Part shown: one piece after another, positions 51,201 through 59,350 of the stretch | Numbering within the stretch: the first letter of the stretch is position 1 | How the letters are laid out: the number at the start of each line of letters is the position of its first letter | Origin: Apostichopus japonicus | Lineage: Eukaryota > Echinodermata > Holothuroidea > Aspidochirotida > Stichopodidae | Direction of reading: 5' to 3' | Length of the DNA: 64,000 nt | NCBI RefSeq assembly: GCF_037975245.1 | Contig: NC_092570.1 | Span: forward strand, 16,005,918-16,069,917 | The notes under the pieces: model-generated | What the model saw: the letters and a program-made list of their open reading frames with translations, nothing else | The model's database searches: none | Told to the model about the DNA's origin: nothing | Made by a program: the position numbers and the translations under genes

Positions 51201-51949
51201 TGCGCCTCGTTGAATGGAACAAATGACATCTTTCAACGAATGAAATATTTGCACTATTGCACTCATAGCCATTCATTATTTGTATGCTAGTCAACATTCA
51301 TTTCAGTTGATAAATTATTTTTTTTTAGAGATTTTCCATTTTTTAAATATTTTTTGATATGGTGACATTTGAAATAGTCATAACATGTCCTATTTAAGGT
51401 CTTGACAGATGTTTTGACAATATTTAGATATTTGAAGTGTTTCAACTTTTAATACACCAGAGCATATATTCACATTTCCCTTTTCTGTAGACTAATAAAC
51501 ACACTTCTATTCCTACTAACCTAATGTCACCATGGATACGATGTCATTTCTCCTTGTTGCATGATTTTACAGCTTGACGACAGAGTACTTATCTATGTTT
51601 GAAATGGCCGCATGCTATATTAAAGAAACACACTACAGAAAGAATTGAATTGACTGTCGTTGCATTTTCGTCCAGGTTCAACCCGTTTGACAGGGCTACA
51701 ATTACAAATTTGCCGTACGAAGATATGTTGGAATTTTACAAGGCTTACCAGGCTCTGGCGAAAGAGATCTACGACGATGAAAAAGCCTTCAAGATTCTTT
51801 TGAAACCGGACCAGATGGTGGTATACGACAACTGGCGTATCCTTCATGCTCGAGAATCCTTCACGGGCCACCGTGTCCTTAAGTGCACATACCTCAGACA
51901 TGACGACTGGATGAGCCAAATGAGAAAGATTGGTGGACTCAGAGTTTAG
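36051..51949 (+). CDS. TMLHE: trimethyllysine dioxygenase (Fe(II)/2-oxoglutarate oxygenase), complete, 7 coding exons
   Basis: Catalyses hydroxylation of N6-trimethyllysine, the first step of carnitine synthesis, in mitochondria. Coding exons: 36051-36213, 43475-43637, 46419-46534, 48019-48272, 49541-49695, 50352-50576, 51676-51949. All introns are GT-AG and phases close to 1350 bases, 449 residues plus stop (human TMLHE 421). Residues 1-54 look like a targeting peptide. The N-terminal zinc fold keeps C108, C110, C113 and H152 (WLRDNCRCSSC and WDDCH). The double-stranded beta-helix domain keeps the iron ligands H273 and D275 (HTDTSYF), distal H416 (NWRILHAR) and the co-substrate Arg R425 (FTGHR). 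The C-terminus and GNGGRT-V-DGFYA segment match trimethyllysine dioxygenase better than gamma-butyrobetaine dioxygenase, the close alternative. Introns hold several transposons. Confidence 0.93.
36561..36689. repeat. left arm of a 130-bp inverted repeat in TMLHE intron 1
   Basis: This segment (AGCAAAACTTGTCATAACTT ... GGGTGACTCAGGGGG) is the inverted complement of 44083-44217, at about 90 percent by eye. Similarity starts after the first coding exon and stops at the minisatellite. Confidence 0.85.
36690..37457. repeat. 49-bp minisatellite interrupted by a transposon
   Basis: About 15 copies of ACTTTAAGAATGAGTACTTA / AGTCATATTGGAAATCTAGT / ATAGATAGT, with some units lacking the ACTTTA part. 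Two decayed units continue at 40266-40350, so the 2.8-kb element A was inserted into this array. Confidence 0.95.
37458..40265. mobile_element. element A: 2.8-kb non-autonomous DNA transposon with GGGCA termini
   Basis: The 19-bp termini GGGCAGGTCCAAGCTATTT (37458-37476) and its exact inverted complement (40247-40265) are flanked by AAAT on both sides (37454-37457 and 40266-40269) and split a minisatellite. The motif TGTGACGTACGGGACA recurs near the ends: plus at 37481, 37651, 37847 and 37863; minus at 39596, 39615 and 39954 (partial); plus at 39784. The centre is a four-copy tandem repeat. No open frame above about 65 codons exists, so it depends on a transposase elsewhere. The 4-bp duplication and GGG ends match element B. 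Class by analogy: Sola-like. Confidence 0.93.
38123..39120. repeat. four-copy tandem repeat inside element A, about 250-bp period
   Basis: AGCTTTGTTAGACCACAAAT starts at 38138, 38390, 38640 and 38893. Each unit also has ATACTCCCCACTA, CTGAAGTTGAAATATGATCC and GTCCACAGTAACGTCC. Copies 2 and 3 are most alike. Confidence 0.93.
40266..40350. repeat. continuation of the 49-bp minisatellite right of element A
   Basis: AAATCTAGTATAGATAGTAC and a second diverged unit follow directly after the transposon end and its AAAT duplication. Confidence 0.85.
40351..41938. other. TMLHE intron 1, unassigned
   Basis: Contains a 26-bp direct doublet (TTGTTCCCACACCTTAGGGC at about 40398 and 40424). Otherwise AT-rich intronic DNA without recognisable features. 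Confidence 0.5.
41947..42384. mobile_element. hAT-like MITE, 438 bp, perfect 8-bp target duplication
   Basis: GGTTTAGT at 41939-41946 and 42385-42392. The interior is homologous end to end with the MITE at 10019-10395 (CTAAGGGTATTGGTCAGG ... GATGCTCCCCCACTG) but about 60 bp longer, chiefly because of an extra segment near 42155-42225. The left terminus has drifted to TAGAGGCGATGC from CAGTGGCGGAGC. Confidence 0.95.
43475..43637 (+). CDS. TMLHE: TMLHE-like coding exon 2 (start of the zinc fold)
   Basis: Acceptor TTTTACCTCACAG ends at 43474, donor GTATAT at 43638. Encodes GATTIPSHPH... then VEVKDDHLLMREEGGGSVRI and PFYWLRDNC. The DDHLLM segment upstream of the in-frame ATG at 43576 is conserved in the family, so translation does not start there. 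Confidence 0.92.
43647..44077. mobile_element. MITE with CAGAGATGCCAACC termini and 6-bp duplication, at the exon 2 donor
   Basis: CAGAGATGCCAACC (43647-43660) and its exact inverted complement (44064-44077) are flanked by TATATC at 43641-43646 and 44078-44083. The interior includes an ACGATTTTATCGTATTT-rich segment and an A-run. It shares CAGRGATG ends and 6-bp duplication length with the element at 2287-2744. It sits nine bases after the splice donor. Confidence 0.9.
44083..44217. repeat. right arm of the intronic inverted repeat
   Basis: Inverted complement of 36561-36689 (CCCCCGAGTCACCCAATCTC ... AAAACC...GCTTTTC). With intron 2 starting at 43638, the two arms lie in adjacent introns of the TMLHE-like gene on either side of exon 2. 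Confidence 0.85.
44656..44950. mobile_element. short CAGGCGCGTAGCC-type MITE, 295 bp
   Basis: Left end CAGGCGCGTAGCCAGG, right end CTTGGCTACGTGCCTG (inverted, 14 of 16). CACAGCAT at 44648-44655 and CACAGCAA at 44951-44958 form an 8-bp duplication with one difference. This is a compact complete relative of the elements at 9334, 10742 and 60670, carrying the CTAAGCGTAGCGCCACCAT block. Confidence 0.9.
45355..45965. repeat. 19-20-bp minisatellite (GAGTAACAGTCACGGTTTC)
   Basis: About 30 irregular tandem units of GAGTAACAGTCACGGTTTC and variants (GAGTAATAGTCACGGTG, GAGTAACAGACACGG). A higher-order pattern of four to five units recurs. It lies in TMLHE intron 2. Confidence 0.94.
46419..46534 (+). 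CDS. TMLHE: TMLHE-like coding exon 3
   Basis: Acceptor CTCCTCAG ends at 46418, donor GTAAGT at 46535. Encodes CSSCFHHDTNQILHNIVDLN and then LDIKPTDVQSDHCEVTIT. A GTAACC at 46532-region is an unused internal GT. Supplies zinc ligands C110 and C113. Confidence 0.93.
48019..48272 (+). CDS. TMLHE: TMLHE-like coding exon 4
   Basis: Acceptor ACAATTCAG ends at 48018, donor GTAAGT at 48273. Begins by completing W148 and then DDCHKTVFSNSWLREYFPGA, later NMPSFELVDL...LKKFLQTLHEYGVALIGGVD. An in-frame ATG at 47967 in the intron makes a longer open frame that is not supported by homology. Confidence 0.95.
48299..48505. mobile_element. small inverted-repeat element with ACCGAGGAC boxes
   Basis: Left arm GTGTGCGTTTGTTTTGTATT then CTGACCGAGGAC (48303-48335) pairs imperfectly with the right arm 48466-48499. 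Two more GTCCTCGG boxes lie inside (about 48356 and 48387), so the box occurs four times in 165 bp. TG-rich DNA flanks it. Starts about 27 bases after the exon 4 donor. Confidence 0.6.
49541..49695 (+). CDS. TMLHE: TMLHE-like coding exon 5 (iron-binding HxD)
   Basis: Acceptor TTTTCTTCAG, donor GTAAGC at 49696. Encodes NVAKLVAGGIQSTFYHPEVC and later DTAYTNLAIPLHTDTSYFSP. H273 and D275 are the first two iron ligands. Confidence 0.97.
50352..50576 (+). CDS. TMLHE: TMLHE-like coding exon 6
   Basis: Acceptor TTTTGCAG ends at 50351, donor GTAAAA at 50577. Encodes GMTLQITERSGNGGRTVISD, then GFYALERLRF...HYLDDERDMRNCEPVV. The GGRT..SDGFYA motif is typical of the family. Confidence 0.96.
50893..51117. 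mobile_element. TTATACAACACC inverted-repeat element
   Basis: TTATACAACACC at 50893-50904 is inverted exactly as GGTGTTGTATAA at 51106-51117. The interior includes TATTCCGGCCATTTGATTGG. It directly abuts the long palindrome at 51119. The two may be parts of one larger snapback element. Confidence 0.6.
51119..51282. repeat. near-perfect 75-bp-arm palindrome (hairpin-forming)
   Basis: The arms 51119-51195 and 51209-51282 are inverted complements with only a small imperfect patch near their outer ends. The loop is 13 bases (51196-51208, TCGGCTGCGCCTC). It lies in the last intron of the TMLHE-like gene, so the transcript would fold into a long hairpin. Confidence 0.93.
51676..51949 (+). CDS. TMLHE: TMLHE-like coding exon 7 (C-terminal half of the oxygenase fold, stop)
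   Basis: Acceptor TTTCGTCCAG ends at 51675. Encodes FNPFDRATITNLPYEDMLEF through DNWRILHARESFTGHRVLKC to GGLRV and TAG. Carries H416 and R425. The ATG at 51599 upstream is intronic. Confidence 0.97.
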
Positions 51950-52257
51950 ACAAACCCCGCGTGCCAGATGCAGTGGAGGGAGGAGGGGGGGGGGGAACCA
52001 CAGAGGGTCCATGCATCAGATTTTTGGTGAAAAAACTCAGTAGTGCCCCCATTCATAAAAATTAGTAGTGATACCTCTCTAATATTTTGTAATTAGGAAG
52101 TGCCATTTTTTTGACAACATTCAAATATTGGAATCAGTTTGATACCCTCTTCCACTGTGTCTGCTGGTAATGGTGCTGTATGTAAGGAAACCTGTTTAGG
52201 CCAACATATGCAAAATTGTATATGAATGTTATTTGTTGAACTATTCCCATAGTCATT

Positions 52258-52263
52258 AATAAA
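52258..52263 (+). terminator. candidate poly(A) signal AATAAA of the TMLHE-like gene
   Basis: First AATAAA after the stop, about 310 bases downstream, giving a plausible 3' UTR length. Confidence 0.5.
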
Positions 52264-52673
52264 ATGATGTAGCAGGCTCTGTATAGTCTCTGTATGCATG
52301 GTTTCCTACATGATTTTTATCTGCCGAGACCACTATCGCATGTTTACGTCGGTATTCCTGTGTCGATACATCCTAATCAAGTTATAAGCTAAACTATGCA
52401 TTGAGAAAGTCAATTTTGTGAAAATTAATAATGTACTATATATGACAGCTTTTTGTGACACCAAGTTACGGCTAGTTTGTCAAACTCAAAATGCATCCAG
52501 AACTCAAGCCAAATCCAATATTAGTATTAAAGTAGTTTTTACTTGAAAACTATACCAATACTGCTACGAAAGTGGCATCATCATTTAACTATATTAGTGT
52601 GTCTAATGACTAAGCTAATTAGCATAACATGCTTAGCTAAATTACAGTAATTTGGGAACAGTTTCCACAATGT

Positions 52674-52979
52674 TTGTCTATGCCTGAGACAAAGAGTTTT
52701 CCTTTGGCAAGTAGTAAGGCATCTGTGAGTCATTTGTATGCTAGAGGTATCACTGTCACTCATATTAGAACTGTCTTTTGTATTATTTTGAAACCAATTG
52801 TGGAAAACGCTCATTGGTCAGTGCGGCCAGCAACACAGAACCATTGTCCTGTGGAGGTTATGCTGCAAAGATGTGCCACAGATCTAAAAGTGGGTCGTGA
52901 TTTATTCGAGTCAATCACTTCATTGAGTACAAGAGACACTGGCATGTTGTCAATTGAACTTGTAGGAGTAAGTATCTAG
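52674..52979 (+). other. unrecognised open frame ending in a splice donor
   Basis: 101 codons beginning MSMPETKSFPLASSKASVSH, with a mixed composition unlike the repeat frames nearby. Just before its stop there is GGA then GTAAGT (about 52967-52972), so it could be an exon. A second such frame, MTKFVIALQDVHNCKIAMYQ, is at 53218-53436 with a CSVCG pair. I do not recognise either. They may be remnants of a mobile-element protein or chance frames. Confidence 0.25.
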
Positions 52980-53818
52980 ACTAATAATTTATAGCTGTTA
53001 ATGATGGACAGAAAATGCTGTGCAAAAGTTGCCAAATTTGCTAGAAGGCAATATGCCAAGAAGTTCTATTAACAGACTTTCTTTCCCAGAATCTTAGTAA
53101 GTATTAGTATTTGATATTTGAAGATAAAATCAACTTTTAGATCTAGTCAAAGATTGCTATTCAAAATAACCATAAAATTGTCATGTGTTCAATCCCTTTA
53201 GTCAAACATGTAACTAAATGACTAAGTTTGTTATTGCATTGCAAGATGTACATAACTGCAAAATTGCAATGTATCAGGACCACCGATACGTCATGAGGCA
53301 TGTACAGCTTTGCAGTGTGTGTGGTCTGCGAGGTTTTAATCCCCTTGACCTGACAGGATCTTCCATGAGGGCTGAACCAGGACCTACCAGACTCCAACCC
53401 CTCAGAATCATTGTTCAGAATGCGTGGAAGTTATAGCTTGGATTCCTGGACTTGTTGATCAGAAAAGAAACAAAATAACTTTAATAATTGATATCCGTCG
53501 GCGAACACCGCAGACTGGATAACTTTTAGGGAGACGTCTGGCAAACAAACAAAAAATAATTTAACCCACCGAAAATGTTCTTGTAGCAACCGATTTTTGG
53601 GATTGTGATCCCATAGTTTGAGGCATGTCAGCTGTGTACAGAGTATTACATAACATTGTTGGTTTCTACGGCAGCACATAGACTTGTTCGCCCGAAAGCA
53701 ATGTTCTCTTTTTGTTTCTTCTTTTTTACAATCGATCCTCTCTACTTTGTGATAAGGAGAATATCTCTTCCATTTTGTAGGTGCTGTCATAGTCTCTGTA
53801 CCGTTCCCTATAACTCTC

Positions 53819-54200
53819 TTAAAGGCATTGAAGAGCTCGCCCAAAAACCGTGTGCCGCGCTCTGAATAAGTTAACTTTCCGTTGCTTGCAATTAAGTGAA
53901 GTAATCTTCTTGTCGATACAAAATGCAGACAGTAATGAAAACGTGATACCTTGTTATCTTTTTTCTAGACCTGGGATGTCCATCGCTGTTATGTACACTG
54001 TGTTGTGGGTATGGACCGTAGCTGCATGTATTGACTGTGCACTAGTGTCTAATTACTGACGGTAGCAAGCTGATTTGTGTATTTTCTGGGATCGATGGTG
54101 GAGTGTAACACTTCTGTAACACCTCATTCGAAACTAGGTCAGATTACCGGCATGAGACGTTTGTTTGTGCGCGAGCCTTCACACCCTCTAAAGCAGCTAT
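53819..54200 (-). mobile_element. copy 3 of the TIR MITE family (inverted)
   Basis: From CTTAAAGGCATTGAAGAGCT to GAGCCTTCACACCCTCTAAA, this is the reverse complement of the family at 34494-34866 over its full length, including the segment missing from copy 1. Both termini are present. Confidence 0.87.
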
Positions 54201-55539
54201 CGGGATGAAACTTGGCATGAAATATTTGGCGTCAATTTAACAGGAGATAATTCACAAATTTGCACTCCCATATTACTTTGTAGACATTGTCATATTATAT
54301 GTATATAGATAGCTGGAAAAAAAAATATTGAACTGGGATACAGTGTTTGCTGTTGTATACTTTGTCAGTTATAACTGGACAGTCAACCTTTTTGTCTTAA
54401 ATTTGGCAGTCAATAGCAATGCAGCAACATACAAGAGAGGTAAGGCCTGGGTGAGATCAGGTATAGCTGGATGGGGGGGGGGGGCTTGTTTCAATTTGAA
54501 TGTATGAATGTCAACATTTAACTCACATAACTTTTTAATTTAGAACTCGTTGGAATTTCATCTTTAGGTTTGTGTTTCAGCTTAAGTTTGCAATCAAACT
54601 GCCTTAAACTTTGTACATCATTAGATTCATTGTCAATGTGTGTGACATGAAATTTTTTCTGTTTCTTTTTTTCAAAGTCAGTTTTTGAACTGTTCCTGGG
54701 TAAAATAGGGACTACACTTACAGGCATAATTACCAGTGTTTGTGACATAAATTGCTTTCTTAATCAAATTCAAATTGTGCAATAAATATATTATAACTTC
54801 ACCTATATAGCATTCAGTTCTCTTTTTCTCAACCTTCATCAGGTATTTAGGTTATGCTGAAAGGGCTTGCCTCCACCCCATTCCCCCTGCTTCCACCCCA
54901 TCCCACCCCTCCCCCCCCCCCCCCCCCTCGTCAAGCTTAATCCAGCCCTGAACAGGTAAAGGGTGAAAACAATCTGTTCCATTAATCCATCAAATATGAC
55001 TTCACCAGGACCGATAAAATGAAATTAGGGATAATTAATTTCAGAGGTATGCAAAATGCAACAACGAGATATGACTTAACAAAATTGTAGGTTACATATT
55101 CTCTTTTATTTCTTGGATTAAATGGTCATAGGAAGATTTATGCAGTTATTAATAAGCGGTATTTATAAGGGGAAGGGTAGTCTGGGGGTCTTACCCTTCC
55201 TCTCCCCTCCCCTCACCTGGAAAAAAAAATTAAATGTTACATGTTGCATTTTGAGGCATATTTTATTTAGGCCATTAATTATGTTTATAATTAAGGCTAT
55301 AGTCGGTTAGCTGTGCTTAATATTAGAACCGTTTACTAGTTTGTGGAAAAATTGGATCAATTATGATTGGTTTTATAGTTCCAGGATTTATCCATATATT
55401 AAACCTACCAAGCTTCACCAGTATTTATGATAATTAATTAGACACGAAATTCTAGGCTGGTAATGGCTAAACCAACTGTAGCACTGGATGAATAATTATT
55501 GTAAAGATAGAAACTTAACTCTTAAAGTTGTCGAGAAGT
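54201..55539. other. unassigned intergenic stretch
   Basis: Contains a G-run (54472-54484), a C-run (54909-54928) and CCCCT low complexity (54870-54910, 55195-55215). No coding feature is recognised. Confidence 0.5.
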
Positions 55540-56432
55540 ATTTGGGCAATTCCGTAAAGTCGGACGTACATTTCGGACAGTTTGTTGATCCATATCTCAA
55601 TGGCTATATATAGGAGATTACTTTTTATTTGGGTTTTGTCTAACATCTGCCTTGTACTATTCTTGTATGGAGTTACAGTTCTTGTCCATCCAAACAAACC
55701 ACAAAAATATTGAAAAAACCTCCCTGTGACGGACGTACCCAGAGAAAGTGACTTTTTCAGATCGTAATTTTGTTTAGAAAATTTCTGTGAATTTGAATGG
55801 GATGCAATTAAAAACTACTCTACATGTCATAAAGAAGACTCTTAACTACACATATCAGTACACATGCAGTTGAAACCTTTTTCACTTCCCTGCAATATTT
55901 TCAAAAATACCCCTGTGACGGACGTACAATTTTTTGTGACGGACGTACATTTGTGAAATTATATAGTAAATGTACGTCCGTCACAAACAAAGCCACTACT
56001 TGGTTTGCCTAAAAATTAAACTTGTGACAGCTCTCCTCCCAGAGTTTCCTTTCTGAACAGCTGTAAATAATACTGCAGCATTCAACTGTGTCTAATGTGA
56101 ACAATTTAGGTAAAAGTAATAGTGGAAGGTAGGTAAAAATTCTCACAAAATGTCTGTTGCATTGAAAGTATATATTTCGCTTTAAGTTGTATGAGTGAAA
56201 CGTCACTTGAAATAATACATAAACATGAGATGCAAATTCATTTAATTCCTCAAACTGTGTTTGAAATAAACACATAGAAACACTCTTATTTAGTCCATTA
56301 AGAAAAAAAGATATTAATTAACCTGAGATATTTCAGTAACAATGCAAAGTGAAACAAAACATGAATACATCTTGAATGTAAAAGTTAGCATGAAAACTCT
56401 TGGTCCATAAAACTAATGCTAGTATCAAAGTA

Positions 56433-58604
56433 CTAAATGTTGAATGTGAATTGCCCTCTATTGCCAATTGGGACAGGATGTCCAATCCTCTTTAAAATCT
56501 GTTCTCCATAATAATAAATTTCATCAGGTTTGCCTGCAGGCCATTTCCAATTACTCCCTGACCTGTGCATTACTTTAACTTTATTCCGAGGCTCATCATC
56601 AGTGAATCCTGATATTTCACCAGGGAAGGTGTTCTGCATGTATTGGACAAGTACCCAGTCTCCTATTTGTAGGTCTGTTTTAATATTCGGATGATCTGCT
56701 GGATCCACTTGATCATTCTCTAGCTCGCTGTCACTGCTATCAGTCTCCTCATGCTTCCTTATTGGTACCTCAGTTTTGGTTAGTGAGGCAGAGGTTTCAG
56801 CAATCAGAATGTTATTTTGTCCTTTGGGCTCAACACAGTGCATTTTGTGTGTGTATGGAACTGTGACTGTGTCCTTCCAGTAACCCTCCAAACGTATCTT
56901 CTCTTCCTGGATTACACTGGCCGGAATAAAAGCTACTTTGATGTTAGGATTTCGAAGTTGGGCCACTTGATGAAATTCACTTGGGCTGGCAGCTTGTCCC
57001 TTCCCACTTCGCACATAGCGCCAAACAGATCTTTTCACTGTACCTCCCAAGCCATCCACTGCCCCCTTCCCGTGAGAAGTGGCAAAGAAATGCCACCGTA
57101 GATTAACCCCAAACTCTTCCTTCCATCGATTAAGATTGGAAAAAAGGAAGCGCTGCTTAAATTGAGAGCTGGCACCATCTGAAAAAACATCAATATGGCT
57201 GACATTTGTAAACTTGTTTTTCAAATTTGTAAATATATAAGACATGAAGGCATTCACACTCAGCTTATCATGTTGCAGCTCGTCTGATACAATGATGATG
57301 CTCTGGCTATCTTCAGCATCAATCCATGCATGGGCTGTAAATAGTGTAGCCTGCTTATGGGACCAGTGACCAGACTGTATTTCATCTTGAAAGGCCAGGG
57401 TAGCATTTTCAGAAAAATCAACCTGCAAAAGGATGTTTACACCGTTAACAGCAGCTTTGAGTTGGTCGAAATGTGTTGCCTGCTTTCTCTTTACAAATAC
57501 ATGGACAAGAAAGGCCTTCAACTGACATTTTAGTTCTTCAAATATCTCACCAGCAGTTGAAGTTATTTCCACTTTCTCTGCCCCAGTGTTGTTCTGCCAT
57601 TGGTAGTACTTGACGACGATACTGGCAATATCTGCAGATGGTGCAAATGGGTCAATTTTACCTTTGCAATCAGAGCAATCTTGGGACATACATTCTTTAG
57701 ATCCAGTGTCACAAACCATCATCTCTGTAAAAGCTGTAGTGTTGCCAGGTAGATTAATGTGGTGTGATAGAACATCTAACAAGAGCCTGATGTTCTCATG
57801 GTAGGAACATACACAAACATTGTGTGGGATTTGATCAAACGTCTTCACAAACTTTGGACGAAGCTCACAAAATTTGCTGAGGCTTACAGATGCTTTGTTT
57901 GTTTCGCAGAACAACTGATATGCTTCAGAAAGGGACATAAGCAGGTACTTGGCTTGGTGTATTGTTTTTGTTTTCTTTCCATTTTCGTCCTTCCCTCTAA
58001 CTATGACACGGTCCTTCCTACCTGGAGCCTGCCATGAAATGTCATCCTTCAAGTAGAATTCAATCACTTTTTCCTTAGTAGCATTATCGAGTGGAGGCCT
58101 TCCATTAACCACTGGTTGCTGTATGATGGCCAAACCAGCCTGTTTAGCAACCATTGCAGCCACTGCCTTTATTTTTCTTGGAGATCTCGGTAAGGAATCA
58201 CGAACCCTCTTTACTGCCTTTCCCAGTGCTTGCGCAGAGCGATACGGTGATGGTCTTTCTTGAGGTTGGTTAGAAGTATCATCATTATTAGTAGTAACAT
58301 TCCCTTTCTTTTTAGCTCTCAACCTACGGATCCGTACATTTTCCTCAACTCTGTAATATGTCCACTTTGCCTTGTTTTTCTTCATTACCTCCCTCTTCTT
58401 CTTCTTCCTTATCCTATCTTTCTCTAGGAGTGCTTTCCATTTAGCACTGTCTTTTTTCAATAGTTCCCGACGTTGCCTCTGTCTCTCTTTTGCTGCAGGC
58501 ATTTTGTTCTGTTGAAAATATTTGGAAATTGTAGTCATTTTACATATGGCACTTTCTAAATCTTTATATCTGATCTTAAACACCTGGTAAATTGCTATTT
58601 CCAT
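56433..58604 (-). CDS. putative DDD transposase of element B (Sola-like), 723 aa, intact
   Basis: No frameshift or internal stop. Methionine 35 (MPAAKERQRQRRELLK) is a likelier start than methionine 1, because the basic, K/R-rich coiled segment (35-105) begins there. Then follow a linker, a conserved helical region (about 165-260), a Cys/His cluster (C264, C266, H269, C298, C305, C310, C313) that could bind zinc, and a core with three aspartates in RNase-H-like contexts: D396 (LLQVDFSENATL), D472 or D476 (IDVFSDGASSQFKQ) and D517 (SHGKGAVDGLGG). The C-terminus (645-708) has a small beta-rich module (GDWVLVQYMQNTFPGEISG... WKWP), resembling a tudor/SH3-type chromatin reader. Recognition as a transposase rests on the DDD motifs plus its position inside a bounded element. 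Superfamily is an inference. Confidence 0.82.
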   Translation of the reverse strand: MEIAIYQVFKIRYKDLESAICKMTTISKYFQQNKMPAAKERQRQRRELLKKDSAKWKALLEKDRIRKKKKREVMKKNKAKWTYYRVEENVRIRRLRAKKKGNVTTNNDDTSNQPQERPSPYRSAQALGKAVKRVRDSLPRSPRKIKAVAAMVAKQAGLAIIQQPVVNGRPPLDNATKEKVIEFYLKDDISWQAPGRKDRVIVRGKDENGKKTKTIHQAKYLLMSLSEAYQLFCETNKASVSLSKFCELRPKFVKTFDQIPHNVCVCSYHENIRLLLDVLSHHINLPGNTTAFTEMMVCDTGSKECMSQDCSDCKGKIDPFAPSADIASIVVKYYQWQNNTGAEKVEITSTAGEIFEELKCQLKAFLVHVFVKRKQATHFDQLKAAVNGVNILLQVDFSENATLAFQDEIQSGHWSHKQATLFTAHAWIDAEDSQSIIIVSDELQHDKLSVNAFMSYIFTNLKNKFTNVSHIDVFSDGASSQFKQRFLFSNLNRWKEEFGVNLRWHFFATSHGKGAVDGLGGTVKRSVWRYVRSGKGQAASPSEFHQVAQLRNPNIKVAFIPASVIQEEKIRLEGYWKDTVTVPYTHKMHCVEPKGQNNILIAETSASLTKTEVPIRKHEETDSSDSELENDQVDPADHPNIKTDLQIGDWVLVQYMQNTFPGEISGFTDDEPRNKVKVMHRSGSNWKWPAGKPDEIYYYGEQILKRIGHPVPIGNRGQFTFNI

Positions 58605-59208
58605 TGAAAGAATAAAACAAGAGAAGAAGTAAAGTCCAAAGTAGGGTTAAAGCACAATGCAATAACCCTACATCAGAGTGGTATATATATCTGTGAAGGA
58701 AAAGACACAATTTACCTATATTTGATGTTGTTTTCATTTCACAACACTCACTATCCAGTGGTTGACCTGTACTACAATCCCCACCCCCTCACCACACAAG
58801 GAATTGTTTACATTTTCCTACAGTGATTATAGCAGATACTTCTATATTGTGTACATATAATGAAAGTGGCCTACAGTGTTATGAGAGTATATTAGGCCTA
58901 GTCGGACCTAAATTAAAGGCCATTCTCTCACCACAAATCTGCCAGGCCTCTGTGATAATGGTGAGCTCATTTTAAGGTTTTGTGCATCACTTCAAACAAT
59001 ACAGAATTTAGTTGGCCAGAAAGATATGTCTTTATTAACAGGATATGAGCACCAAACCAACTTTCTCCTCTTTCCTTCACACCCAAGTTTAATTCATTAA
59101 ATTTAATTATTTACTTACATGTACTGCAGGCTTCTTTATGGATGATAATTAGCACTTCTCAGCAAACAAGAATTGTTTTCAGTTCAGTTGTGTGATGCAG
59201 TTGACTTG

Positions 59209-59350
59209 CATTGCTTCAGGAGCTCTTACATGAAAGTTTCATATTGTAGCCAATAACATACTGTACAGAACATGTGCATTGCATTGCTTCAGGAGCTCTT
59301 AGATGAAAGTTTCACATTGTAGCCAATAACATACTGTACTGTACAGTACA
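59209..59350. repeat. 73-bp tandem duplication inside element B
   Basis: CATTGCTTCAGGAGCTCTTA starts at 59209 and 59282. The second copy is extended by an extra CTGTACAGTA-type palindrome. It lies between the transposase start and the right subterminal motif array, where the promoter should be. Confidence 0.9.

Noticed and set aside
53866-54059. Open frames at 53656-54059
   Set aside because: They lie across the inverted MITE copy 3, and the same sequence appears in non-coding copies at 16 and 34 kb.
56817-58037. Plus-strand frames inside 56433-58604
   Set aside because: Antisense shadows of the intact 723-aa frame.
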